From an uncultured Arsenicibacter sp. (GTDB taxonomy: Bacteria > Bacteroidota > Bacteroidia > Cytophagales > Spirosomataceae): DNA of 21,494 nucleotides. Of the stretch, positions 6,797 to 14,821 are shown piece after piece (the first letter of the stretch is position 1; the number at the start of each line of letters is the position of its first letter). A program made the translations under genes and the position numbers. The stretch covers positions 1 through 21,494 of the forward strand of contig NZ_CAMFHL010000111.1 in the NCBI RefSeq assembly GCF_945952095.1, read 5' to 3'. Under the pieces are notes generated by a model. It worked only from the letters and a program-made list of their open reading frames with translations, was not told where the DNA came from and ran no database searches.

Positions 6797-8659
6797 ATGA
6801 GCCGGATGGGAAGGGATATGCACGAACGAATCAAAAAGTGGGTAGGATGCTGGACCTGCTGGCTGTGGCTGGCTGGCTATGCCGCTGCGCAGCCTGCTCT
6901 GCCGTATACAAAAATTCCCCTCGATAATTTTGCTGCCTTTCAGCACCCGTCGGCCACCACGTGGCGGATTGTTGGCGGGGTGATGGCAGACCGCCATCGC
7001 GAAGAGGACCTGCAGACCACGTCGGGGCAGGGCATGCTGGTCGTCCACCCCGTCGTGACGAACCGCGGCAACCTGTTCACCCGCATGACCCACGGCGACC
7101 TTGAACTGGAATTTGATTTTCTGATTCCAAAAGGCTCCAATTCAGGCGTCTATCTACAGGGACGCTATGAAGTACAACTGCTCGACAGCTGGCGGAAAGA
7201 TACGCTCACCAACAGCGATTGCGGCGGACTTTACCAGCGTTACGACGATTCAACCAAAACGATTTTCGGCGGCACCGCGCCAATGCTGAACGCGTCCAAA
7301 GCGCCCGGCTTGTGGCAGCACATGTATGTCCGGTTCCGTGCGCCGCGCTTCGATGCACAGGGCCGGAAAACCGCCAATGCGCTGTTTGAAGAAGTAAAGC
7401 TCAACGGCGTCCGGATCCACCTGAACAAGGACGCTACCGGCCCGACCATGTCGGCCGCTTTTCCCGATGAGCAACCCTTGGGGCCGCTGATGTTTCAGGG
7501 CGACCACGGGCCGGTTGCGTTCCGGAATATTCAGTACAAAGCCTTTACATCGGGGCAGATCCGCCTGTCAAACATGCAGTATAAGGCGTATAAGGGCTTG
7601 TATAAGTCAGTGGAAGCGATGGCAGATCAGACGCCGGTGCGGACAGGGACGACCGATACGCTGTCGTGGCGGCTCGGCGACCGGAAGGCGCAGCTGGCCG
7701 TCGAAGGAGACATGGAGATACCCCGTTCCGGCGATTACCTGTTCCGGTTTGTCTCCGGAGGCTGGGGCTGGTTGTTTATTGACGGGAAGCCGGTTATCGA
7801 TACTAAGGGCAACCGCGATTTTGAACGGTCGTTCTATGCAACGCAAACCCTGACGGCCGGCAAACACCGGTTTCAGCTGTATTACGGTAACTCCGACGAA
7901 AGCCTGGTCTGGTACTACGAAGGCCCCGGCATTCCGTGGACGCCCCTGACAACGCCCCGTTCATACCGCCACACGGTTGAACCCGAACCTTTACCGGTTA
8001 CCGTCGCCGACCGGACGGAACTGGTGCGCGGGTTTATGCTGCACGCCGGTAAAAAGAATGCTTACCCGATTGCCGTGGGAATACCCGGCAAGCTTAACTA
8101 TGCCTACGACCTGAATACATTCAGCCCGATTACGGTCTGGCAGGGCCCTTTTGCCGACGTGTCGAACATGTGGGTTGAGCGGGGCGAAAAGCAACTGCTC
8201 ATGCCGCTGGGTGCGCCCATGGAACTGGCCAACCGGCCGACGGTCTGGCAGCCGGAGCGGGCCGATAGTCCGTGGCCCGATTCGGTGCTGATCGATCAGA
8301 GCCCGTTTACGCGGTCGGGCTACCGGCTGCGGAACAGCCTGCCGGTATTTTACTATTCCTACAAAAACTGGTCGGTCGAGGATGCCATTGTGCCCGCTGC
8401 TGACCGCAGGAACCTGACCCGAACACTGACAGTTTCGGCCGACAAACCGGCTTCGGGACTGTATTGCCTGCTGGGCAGCGGTTCGGCCATTGACCCGCTG
8501 GCCGACGGCAGTTACGCCATCGACGGCAAACGCTACTACCTCGAACAAATCCGGGGCGGTAAGCCGGTTATCCGGCAAACCACTAAAGGCTATGATTTGC
8601 TGATGCCGGTACCGGCAACCTCCGGAAAACATACCATCACCTACACAATCGTCTGGTAA
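6797..8659 (+). CDS. Secreted DUF1080 protein with PA14-like and unknown C-terminal domain
   Basis: The frame gives 620 residues; Met8 (6818) is the better start because M-H-E-R-I-K-K begins a normal signal peptide ending near G-Y-A-A-A-Q32. Residues about 36-250 form a DUF1080 (3-keto-disaccharide hydrolase-like) domain with S-N-S-G-V-Y-L-Q-G-R-Y-E-V-Q-L-L-D-S and G-G-L-Y-Q-R-Y. Residues about 280-385 resemble PA14: E-G-D-M-E-I-P-R-S-G-D-Y-L-F-R, then G-W-L-F-I-D-G-K-P-V-I-D, then L-T-A-G-K-H-R-F-Q-L-Y-Y. The last 220 residues, rich in beta-type sequence, I do not recognise. A periplasmic or surface role in glycan binding or hydrolysis is inferred. Its stop overlaps the ATG of the next gene by one base (TAATG), so the two are probably translated together. 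Confidence 0.88.
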   Translation: MSRMGRDMHERIKKWVGCWTCWLWLAGYAAAQPALPYTKIPLDNFAAFQHPSATTWRIVGGVMADRHREEDLQTTSGQGMLVVHPVVTNRGNLFTRMTHGDLELEFDFLIPKGSNSGVYLQGRYEVQLLDSWRKDTLTNSDCGGLYQRYDDSTKTIFGGTAPMLNASKAPGLWQHMYVRFRAPRFDAQGRKTANALFEEVKLNGVRIHLNKDATGPTMSAAFPDEQPLGPLMFQGDHGPVAFRNIQYKAFTSGQIRLSNMQYKAYKGLYKSVEAMADQTPVRTGTTDTLSWRLGDRKAQLAVEGDMEIPRSGDYLFRFVSGGWGWLFIDGKPVIDTKGNRDFERSFYATQTLTAGKHRFQLYYGNSDESLVWYYEGPGIPWTPLTTPRSYRHTVEPEPLPVTVADRTELVRGFMLHAGKKNAYPIAVGIPGKLNYAYDLNTFSPITVWQGPFADVSNMWVERGEKQLLMPLGAPMELANRPTVWQPERADSPWPDSVLIDQSPFTRSGYRLRNSLPVFYYSYKNWSVEDAIVPAADRRNLTRTLTVSADKPASGLYCLLGSGSAIDPLADGSYAIDGKRYYLEQIRGGKPVIRQTTKGYDLLMPVPATSGKHTITYTIVW

Positions 8660-10230
8660 TGAAATTTATAGTTCTTGTGAATAAAAAAGCGCTGCATTGG
8701 CTTACGGCTTTAATGCTGGGTTATATCCTGACGCCGTATGGTGCGGCCGGGCAAGGTATTTTGTCAACAGACAAGCTGAAAGCCCATGTCAATTACTTTA
8801 ACTCGATTGACGATGAAGCCGTTGTAAACTACGTGCCGAATGCCCGGTCATTCGACTGGCTGGCCCAAAATGTACCGCTGTTCGATTGCCCGGATTCGGT
8901 GCTGCAAACGGTCTACGACTACCGCTGGTGGTCTATGCGCAAACACCTGAAAGAAACCCCCGACGGCTTTATTTTCACGGAATTTATCACCAAGGTAAAC
9001 CATGCCGGTAAACACAATGCGATCAGCAGCGCGCTGGGCCATCACATTTACGAAGGCCGCTGGCTGAAAAATCAGCACTATCTGAATGACTACATCAAAT
9101 TCTGGCTGTACGTCGATCCGAAGTATACCGTGCAGCGGTTTCATGCATTCAGCAGCTGGGTAGATGATGCCGTCTACAACCGGTATCTGGTCAACCAGGA
9201 TCAGGCGTTTATCCGCGAAAACCTGCTGACGCTCGACGCCGATTACCGGAAATGGGAAGCTGAGCGGCAGGTGCCGGGCGGGATGTTCTATCAGTTTGAT
9301 GTGAAAGATGCCATGGAGGAGTCGATCAGCGGGGGGCGTAAGGAAAAGAACATCCGGCCGACGATCAACAGCTACATGTATGGCAATGCGCTGGCGCTGG
9401 TGAAGATGGCAACGCTGGCCGGTAACGATACGCTGGTACGCCGGTATACTGAGAAAGCGGCGCAGCTGCGCAAGATGACCATGGACAGCCTCTGGAACGC
9501 GGCCGATTCCTTTTTTGAGGTAAAGAAGGAAAAAGGGGGCTTTGCCAACGCCCGTGAGGCCATCGGTTTTATTCCGTGGTACGTCAACCTGCCCGACGAC
9601 ACACCGGCCTATGCCGCACAGTGGAACCAGCTGACCGATGAAAAAGGCTTCCGGGCACCCTGGGGCCTTACTACTGCCGAACGACGTCACCCGCTGTTCC
9701 GGACCCACGGCTCGGGCCACGGCTGCGAATGGGATGGACCCGTCTGGCCCTTTGCCACTACCCAAACACTCAAAGGCTTGTCGAACCTGCTGACGAATTA
9801 CACCCATCACGGCAGCATGACGAAACAGGTGTTTTATGACGAACTGCTGAAATATGCGAAGTCGCACACCATGAACGGGAAAATATATCTTGGTGAATAT
9901 CAGGATGAAAAAAACGGCGAATGGCTCAAGGGCGATAATCCCCGGAGCAAGTTTTACCATCACTCAGGGTTTGCCGACCTGATTATCAACGACCTGATCG
10001 GACTGAAACCGGCTGACAACAACGTTCTGGCCATTAAACCGCTGGTGCCCGACGGCCACTGGGATTGGTTCTGCCTTGACCGTGTCCCGTATCACGGAAA
10101 AATGATCACCATCCTCTGGGACAAAACCGGCCGGCACTACGGCAAGGGCAAAGGCTTCCGGATTTTCGCTGACGGCAAACTCATCGCCCGGTCTGGAAAA
10201 CTTCAACCCCTGACCGTTACTCTGAAGTGA
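8659..10230 (+). CDS. Secreted MGH1-like glycoside hydrolase (six-hairpin, GH63/trehalase-like fold)
   Basis: This 523-residue protein has a signal peptide (M-K-F-I-V ... P-Y-G-A-A-G-Q32). Motifs typical of the MGH1-like/GH63-like alpha-alpha toroid group are visible: Y-D-Y-R-W-W (87-92), F-S-S-W-V-D-D-A-V-Y (164-173), F-D-V-K-D-A-M-E-E-S-I-S-G (213-225), N-S-Y-M-Y-G-N-A (237-244), G-F-I-P-W-Y-V-N-L-P (303-312), C-E-W-D-G-P-V-W-P-F-A-T-T (356-368) and F-Y-H-H-S-G-F-A-D-L-I (432-442). Acids in the 164-173 and 213-225 motifs are candidates for catalysis, by analogy only. The substrate is unknown; the family covers alpha-gluco/manno-type glycosides. It overlaps the DUF1080 gene by one base, and the GH95 start lies 89 bases after its stop, so the three probably form one operon. 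Confidence 0.85.
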   Translation: MKFIVLVNKKALHWLTALMLGYILTPYGAAGQGILSTDKLKAHVNYFNSIDDEAVVNYVPNARSFDWLAQNVPLFDCPDSVLQTVYDYRWWSMRKHLKETPDGFIFTEFITKVNHAGKHNAISSALGHHIYEGRWLKNQHYLNDYIKFWLYVDPKYTVQRFHAFSSWVDDAVYNRYLVNQDQAFIRENLLTLDADYRKWEAERQVPGGMFYQFDVKDAMEESISGGRKEKNIRPTINSYMYGNALALVKMATLAGNDTLVRRYTEKAAQLRKMTMDSLWNAADSFFEVKKEKGGFANAREAIGFIPWYVNLPDDTPAYAAQWNQLTDEKGFRAPWGLTTAERRHPLFRTHGSGHGCEWDGPVWPFATTQTLKGLSNLLTNYTHHGSMTKQVFYDELLKYAKSHTMNGKIYLGEYQDEKNGEWLKGDNPRSKFYHHSGFADLIINDLIGLKPADNNVLAIKPLVPDGHWDWFCLDRVPYHGKMITILWDKTGRHYGKGKGFRIFADGKLIARSGKLQPLTVTLK

Positions 10231-10284
10231 TAGATGTTCAGTATATTACGCAGAAAAAATGCCCTAACGGGGCTCAATCGCTAA

Positions 10285-10303
10285 CACAGGGCATCGCCCT
10301 GTG
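10285..10303 (+). promoter_or_regulatory. Small perfect hairpin upstream of the GH95 start
   Basis: CACAGGGC, a 3-base loop ATC, and GCCCTGTG form an uninterrupted 8-bp stem ending 16 bases before the ATG at 10320. There is no U tract, so it is not a standard terminator. It could tune translation or mRNA processing between the MGH1-like and GH95 genes. Confidence 0.45.
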
Positions 10304-10319
10304 CCTCCCTGACCTGACT

Positions 10320-13115
10320 ATGAAACTCTTTCACCAGATCGCCTGTGCCGTACTGGGCATGCTGCTCCCTGCACTGTCTCAGGCCCAGTCCTATACATTA
10401 TGGTATACGAAACCGGCCGAAAAATGGACCGATGCCCTGCCGGTCGGCAACGGCCGGATCGGCGGCATGGTCTTTGGCGGCGTCACCCGCGACCGCATTC
10501 AGTTCAATGAAGAAACACTCTGGACCGGCGAACCGCGTGACCCTAACCACAAGGGCGCGGTAGCGTATCTGCCGCAAATCCGGCAGCTGCTGGCCGACGG
10601 CAAACAGAAAGAAGCCGATGCCCTTGCCGAAGCGCACTTTATGGGCCTGAAAAGTAAGGACGGCAACCGCGAACAATGGACCGCCGACATGCTGGCCGGT
10701 AAAGGCATTCCGGGCAATCCGGCCAGCCCGGACTATGACGACAGCGGCTGGAAAACTATGCCGGTGCCCGCCTACGACGGCTGGGAGTCGGTCGGCCTTG
10801 ACGGCCTCGACGGCGCGGTCTGGCTGCGGACTACGGTGACGATCCCCGACGGCTGGCAGGACAAACCGGTAGTGCTGGACCTGAACCGCATCCGTGACTA
10901 CGACCGGACGTTTATCAACGGTAAGCTGGTTGGCACCTCGCAGACGCAGGACCCGCGTAAGTACATCATTCCGGCGGGTGTGCTGGTGGCGGGTAAAAAT
11001 GTGCTGGCCATTCAGGTCCTGAATTACTTTGATAAGGGCGGGGTGGCTGGTTATAAGGATATCTCACGGCCCATTGCCCTCTACCCGCAAGGTAAAACCG
11101 CCGCCGACGGGGTAGCGCTGAATGGTAACTGGAAATATGCAATTCAGAGTGACGAACCACCGGCAGTCGGGAAATACCAGGCCGATTACCAGCCGTTCGG
11201 TGACCTGTACCTGCGTTTTCCGGGACTTACCAATGCGACCGGTTACCGCCGCGAACTGCTGCTGAGCGAAGCCGTGAGCCGGACCCGGTTTACGGCCAAC
11301 GGTGTACAGTATACCCGTGAGTACTTTGTGAGCCAGCCCGATCAGGTGCTGGTGGTGCGGTTAACAGCCGACAAACCCGGCAGTCTTCAGTTCAGTGCTA
11401 CGCTGGGCAGTCCGCACAAAAAATCGTCGGTGCGCCGGATTGATGACCGGACCCTGGCGCTGGCCGTGCAGGTCCGGAACGGGGCCTTGCGGGGCGAAAG
11501 TTTTCTGCGGCTAGAAACGCAGCGGGGGAGTGCCACCGTTTCCGGCGATTCGCTGGTGGTAAAGGGGGCTGATGCGGTTACGTTGTATCTGTCGGCGGCC
11601 ACCAATTATGTGTCGTATCAGGATGTGTCGGGTAATCCGGTGGCGTTGTGTCAGCGGGCATTGGCAGGCCTGAGCGGTAAGTCGTTTGCGCAGATCCGGC
11701 AGCGGCATGTGCAGGAATACCAGCCTTATTATAACACGTTTTCGGTACAACTGGGAAGCCCGTCGGCACCGGCGGATAACCTGCCGACCGACGAGCGGCT
11801 GGCGCGGTTCGGGAAAACCAACGACCCGTCGTTTATGGCCTTATATATGCAGTATGGCCGTTATCTGCTCATCTCAAGTTCACGCCCCGGCACCCGTCCC
11901 GCCAACCTGCAGGGCATCTGGAACGACCTGCTGGCGCCGCCCTGGGGCAGTAAATACACGACCAATATCAACATTGAAATGAACTACTGGCCGGCCGAAG
12001 TGCTGAACCTGTCGCCCCTGCACGACCCGTTGTTCGGCATGATCAAAGACTTGTCGGTGGCGGGCCGCGAAACGGCGCGGGAGCATTACGGTGCCCGTGG
12101 CTGGGTGCTGCACCACAACACCGACCTGTGGCGGGGCACCGTGCCGATCAATGCCGCCAATCACGGTATCTGGGTCACAGGCGCGGGCTGGATGAGTACC
12201 CACCTGTGGGAGCATTACCGCTTTACGCAGGACAAAACATTCCTGCAACAGACAGCCTATCCGGTGATGAAAGAGGCGAGCCGGTTTTTCGTTGATTTTC
12301 TGGTGAAAGACCCGAAAACGGGCTGGCTGATCAGTACGCCGTCGAACTCACCGGAAAACGGCGGGCTGGTGGCCGGCCCAACCATGGACCACCAGATTAT
12401 CCGGACACTGTTCCGGTATACGATGGCGGCCGGCGAAGCACTGAACACCGATGCGGCTTTCGGCGATACCTTACGAACAAAAATCGCACAGCTGGCCCCG
12501 AATCAGATCGGCCGCTTCGGGCAGTTGCAGGAGTGGCTGGAAGATAAAGACGATACGGCCAACAAGCACCGGCACGTGTCGCACCTGTGGGGCGTGCATC
12601 CGGGCAACGACATTACCTGGGAAACAACGCCCGACCTGATGAAAGCCGCCCGGCAGTCGCTGATCTATCGGGGCGATGAAGGAACCGGCTGGAGCCTGGC
12701 CTGGAAAATAAACTTCTGGGCACGATTCCGCGACGGCGAACATGCACAGCAGATGGTGCGGATGCTGTTGCGGCCGGTGTCGGGAGCCGGCGGGTCATAC
12801 CTGAATCTGTTCGATGCCCATCCGCCGTTCCAGATCGACGGGAACTTCGGCGGCGCGGCGGGTATGGCCGAAATGCTGATTCAGAGTCAGAACAATACGA
12901 TTGATTTATTGCCGGCCCTGCCATCGGCCCTGTCGGAAGGCAGCGTGAACGGTATCCGGGCACGCGGCGGCTTTTCACTCGACTACGCCTGGAAAAACGG
13001 GCAGGTCACCAGCCTGACGGTGACGTCGCTCGCCGGGCAGCCCTGCACGCTGCGTGTCAACGGCAAAGAGGTGAAATTGGCAACGCAGAAAGGAAAAACG
13101 TATCGGGTGTTGTAG
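10320..13115 (+). CDS. Secreted GH95 alpha-L-fucosidase family protein with inserted jelly-roll domain
   Basis: I start at ATG 10320 (931 aa) because it opens a clean signal peptide (M-K-L-F-H-Q ... L-S-Q-A-Q); the frame extends to GTG 10227, but that leader is not signal-like. GH95 marks are clear: L-W-Y-x-K-P-A ... L-P-V-G-N-G-R-I-G-G-M-V-F-G-G, F-N-E-E-T-L-W-T-G-E-P, T-N549-I-N551-I-E-M-N-Y-W-P-A-E, L-H-H-N-T-D-L-W, P-S-N-S-P-E679-N-G, H-V-S-H-L-W-G-V-H-P-G and Q-I-D840-G-N-F-G-G. The Asn pair, Glu and Asp correspond by motif to the catalytic set described for bifidobacterial AfcA. Expected activity is inverting hydrolysis of alpha-L-fucosyl or alpha-L-galactosyl ends. Between about residues 105 and 280 lies an extra galactose-binding-like segment (W-L-R-T-T-V-T-I-P ... 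F-I-N-G-K-L-V-G) that splits the N-terminal beta domain. Confidence 0.93.
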   Translation: MKLFHQIACAVLGMLLPALSQAQSYTLWYTKPAEKWTDALPVGNGRIGGMVFGGVTRDRIQFNEETLWTGEPRDPNHKGAVAYLPQIRQLLADGKQKEADALAEAHFMGLKSKDGNREQWTADMLAGKGIPGNPASPDYDDSGWKTMPVPAYDGWESVGLDGLDGAVWLRTTVTIPDGWQDKPVVLDLNRIRDYDRTFINGKLVGTSQTQDPRKYIIPAGVLVAGKNVLAIQVLNYFDKGGVAGYKDISRPIALYPQGKTAADGVALNGNWKYAIQSDEPPAVGKYQADYQPFGDLYLRFPGLTNATGYRRELLLSEAVSRTRFTANGVQYTREYFVSQPDQVLVVRLTADKPGSLQFSATLGSPHKKSSVRRIDDRTLALAVQVRNGALRGESFLRLETQRGSATVSGDSLVVKGADAVTLYLSAATNYVSYQDVSGNPVALCQRALAGLSGKSFAQIRQRHVQEYQPYYNTFSVQLGSPSAPADNLPTDERLARFGKTNDPSFMALYMQYGRYLLISSSRPGTRPANLQGIWNDLLAPPWGSKYTTNINIEMNYWPAEVLNLSPLHDPLFGMIKDLSVAGRETAREHYGARGWVLHHNTDLWRGTVPINAANHGIWVTGAGWMSTHLWEHYRFTQDKTFLQQTAYPVMKEASRFFVDFLVKDPKTGWLISTPSNSPENGGLVAGPTMDHQIIRTLFRYTMAAGEALNTDAAFGDTLRTKIAQLAPNQIGRFGQLQEWLEDKDDTANKHRHVSHLWGVHPGNDITWETTPDLMKAARQSLIYRGDEGTGWSLAWKINFWARFRDGEHAQQMVRMLLRPVSGAGGSYLNLFDAHPPFQIDGNFGGAAGMAEMLIQSQNNTIDLLPALPSALSEGSVNGIRARGGFSLDYAWKNGQVTSLTVTSLAGQPCTLRVNGKEVKLATQKGKTYRVL

Positions 13116-13122
13116 GTTCCGG

Positions 13123-13155
13123 AACTCCCCGAGGGTTTTAAACCCTCGGGGAGTT
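13123..13155. terminator. Perfect palindromic bidirectional terminator
   Basis: Fifteen-base arms (13123-13137 and 13141-13155; AACTCCCCGAGGGTT and its complement) around a 3-base loop. A T-rich run follows on the plus side and AAAC/TTTT steps lie inside the loop ends. It sits between the convergent GH95 and sulfatase genes, serving both. Confidence 0.9.
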
Positions 13156-13168
13156 TGTTTTTAGCCAT

Positions 13169-14566
13169 TTACAGCTTCGGCAAACCCGACCGCCAGGCCA
13201 GTACTGCCGACCGCATACCGGCCACCTGCTCCGGCTGCTGCTCCGCCAGATTGGTGGTTTCCGACGGGTCTTTCCGCAGGTCATACAGCTCCGGATTCGA
13301 CCCGTCGTCATTGATCAGCAGTTTCCAGTTTCCCTGCCGGATCGCCAGGTTCGGGCTTTTGTCGCGGCCCGCCGGATACCGGAACGAATCCGTATTACGG
13401 CCATATTCCCAGAACAGCGTTTTCTTGCGCGGCACCGTTTTCCCCAGCAACACATTCGCCCGGTTTTCGCCGTCTGTCCGGGTCAGGTCCGGCTTTGCGC
13501 CCGACAGACTGACAAACGACGGGAACAGGTCCAGCGCACTCATCACCGACTCGTTATCGGTTTTACCCTTCGGCGTTTTGGCCGGATACCGTACGAGGAA
13601 CGGCATCCGGATACCCCCTTCATAGAGCGATAGCTTACTGCCCCGCAAAATACCCGACCGCACGCCCTGAAACGTCGGCAGGGCGCCGTTATCACTCGTA
13701 AAGACAATCATGGTGTTGTTGTCGATGCCCAGCGCTTTCAGGCCGTCGAGCAACCGGCCGATCTGCACGTCAAGGTCGGCCAGTACCGCTTTAAATTCGC
13801 GGGGCTTTTCCGTGCCTTTCGGTGCCTCGTTAAGCGTCGTTTCGTCGGCTACCCACGGCGTATGCACATCGTCGGGCCAGAGATTGATGTAGCACGGTTT
13901 GCCGGGGTTACGCTTCAGGAAGTCCAGCGTTTTGTCGACAAAGTAGGCGGTGCGTTTCCAGCGTTTGATACTGTCCGATTTGGCCCAGATCCAGTCGGTC
14001 GAGGTCAGCAGCGGATCGGGGTCGGGACTTTCCCACGTACTGGCGTATTCATCAAAGCCATATTGCCGGATGCCGGGCGCATTGTCGACATCGCGGCCGC
14101 CGCCCATGTGCCATTTTCCGAAATGGGCCGTGGCGTAGCCCTGCGCTTTCAGTGATCGGGCAACGGTGGGCGCCGAGGCATCCAGGAAATTAGCCTGCTG
14201 GCAGGTACGGTTGTGTTTACGGTCGGCCAGAAACGAGGTGATCCGCCATTTGCCCGGCACCGTACCGGTGGTCAGGCCCACACGCGAGGGCGAACAGATC
14301 GGAGCCGCACTGTAGTAGTTGGTGAATTTAATTCCTTCCGAAGCGAGCCGGTCGATATTCGGTGTCGGCGGCAGTTGCGGACCTGCCTTGGCAGCGGAGG
14401 CACCGGTTTCGCGGTAGCAACCGACGTCGGCAATCCCCATGTCGTCAATCAGGATCAGGATGATGTTCGGTTTTTGGTCAGCCGTTGGTCTGGCTGTCTT
14501 TGTGGTGACAGCCAGTGCCAGCATGCTGATGGTCAGAGTAAACAACGAAAAGACACTGTATTTCAT
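13169..14566 (-). CDS. Secreted type I (formylglycine) sulfatase
   Basis: The start at 14566 (465 aa) opens a signal peptide (M-K-Y-S-V-F-S-L-F ... A-L-A-V-T-T); an upstream in-frame ATG at 14638 adds 24 residues that do not look like a leader. The sulfatase signature C91-S-P-S-R-V-G-L-T-T-G carries the cysteine that is oxidised to formylglycine. Metal-site residues are visible in I-D41-D42-M-G and in T-S-D-N-G-A. Further family marks are T-P-N-I-D-R-L-A, F-G-K-W-H-M-G-G, D-D-V-H-T-P-W and a C-terminal W-K-L-L-I-N with E-L-Y-D-L-R-K-D-P-S-E. It should remove sulfate esters, probably from a sugar, in the periplasm or outside. Maturation needs a formylglycine-generating enzyme or anSME not seen here. 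It converges on the GH95 gene; substrate class within S1 cannot be fixed by eye. Confidence 0.93.
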   Translation of the reverse strand: MKYSVFSLFTLTISMLALAVTTKTARPTADQKPNIILILIDDMGIADVGCYRETGASAAKAGPQLPPTPNIDRLASEGIKFTNYYSAAPICSPSRVGLTTGTVPGKWRITSFLADRKHNRTCQQANFLDASAPTVARSLKAQGYATAHFGKWHMGGGRDVDNAPGIRQYGFDEYASTWESPDPDPLLTSTDWIWAKSDSIKRWKRTAYFVDKTLDFLKRNPGKPCYINLWPDDVHTPWVADETTLNEAPKGTEKPREFKAVLADLDVQIGRLLDGLKALGIDNNTMIVFTSDNGALPTFQGVRSGILRGSKLSLYEGGIRMPFLVRYPAKTPKGKTDNESVMSALDLFPSFVSLSGAKPDLTRTDGENRANVLLGKTVPRKKTLFWEYGRNTDSFRYPAGRDKSPNLAIRQGNWKLLINDDGSNPELYDLRKDPSETTNLAEQQPEQVAGMRSAVLAWRSGLPKL

Positions 14567-14690
14567 AAACTGGTTTTGGTTATCGCTGTGGTTGAATTTA
14601 CAGGAGGCAGCTGCGACTGCTCTCCGGGGAAAAACCATCTTCAGGCGAAAGCAAAAAATACCGGCAGATTACTATACGTAAGGTAGTTTC

Positions 14691-14792
14691 CCGCCTGTAA
14701 GTATACACTCTTATCCGCCTGTATATTACTGTCTGACAATTTTTTATGATAAGGTCGTAACGCTGTTAAAACTGGTAGTTTTTTAGTAGTTT
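14691..14792 (+). promoter_or_regulatory. Promoter region of the two-component operon with short direct repeats
   Basis: CCGCCTGTA occurs at 14691-14699 and 14715-14723, 24 bp apart. GTAGTTT occurs at 14775-14781 and 14786-14792 (11 bp, about one helical turn) and once more at 14683-14689. They lie in the 255-base gap between the divergent sulfatase and kinase genes, upstream of the kinase ATG at 14822. Regulator binding is possible, but the spacing does not fit the usual LytTR pattern. Confidence 0.35.
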
Positions 14793-14821
14793 GATGACTT
14801 ACTGAAACCATAGCAAGCGTT

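Noticed and set aside
7991..8632. Minus-strand frame (213 codons) opposite the DUF1080 gene
   Set aside because: Antisense shadow with no domain; the plus strand is continuous and coupled to the next gene.
8848..9963. Long minus-strand frame (371 codons) opposite the MGH1-like gene
   Set aside because: It mirrors a gene with clear glycosidase motifs and a signal peptide. The antisense product has no recognisable domain, and such frames are a by-product of codon use here.
10227..10319. Upstream GTG start of the GH95 gene
   Set aside because: The 31-residue extension is not signal-like, contains the hairpin, and overlaps the previous stop. ATG 10320 starts a normal signal peptide.
14567..14638. 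Upstream ATG start of the sulfatase
   Set aside because: The added 24 residues precede and would bury the signal peptide beginning at 14566.
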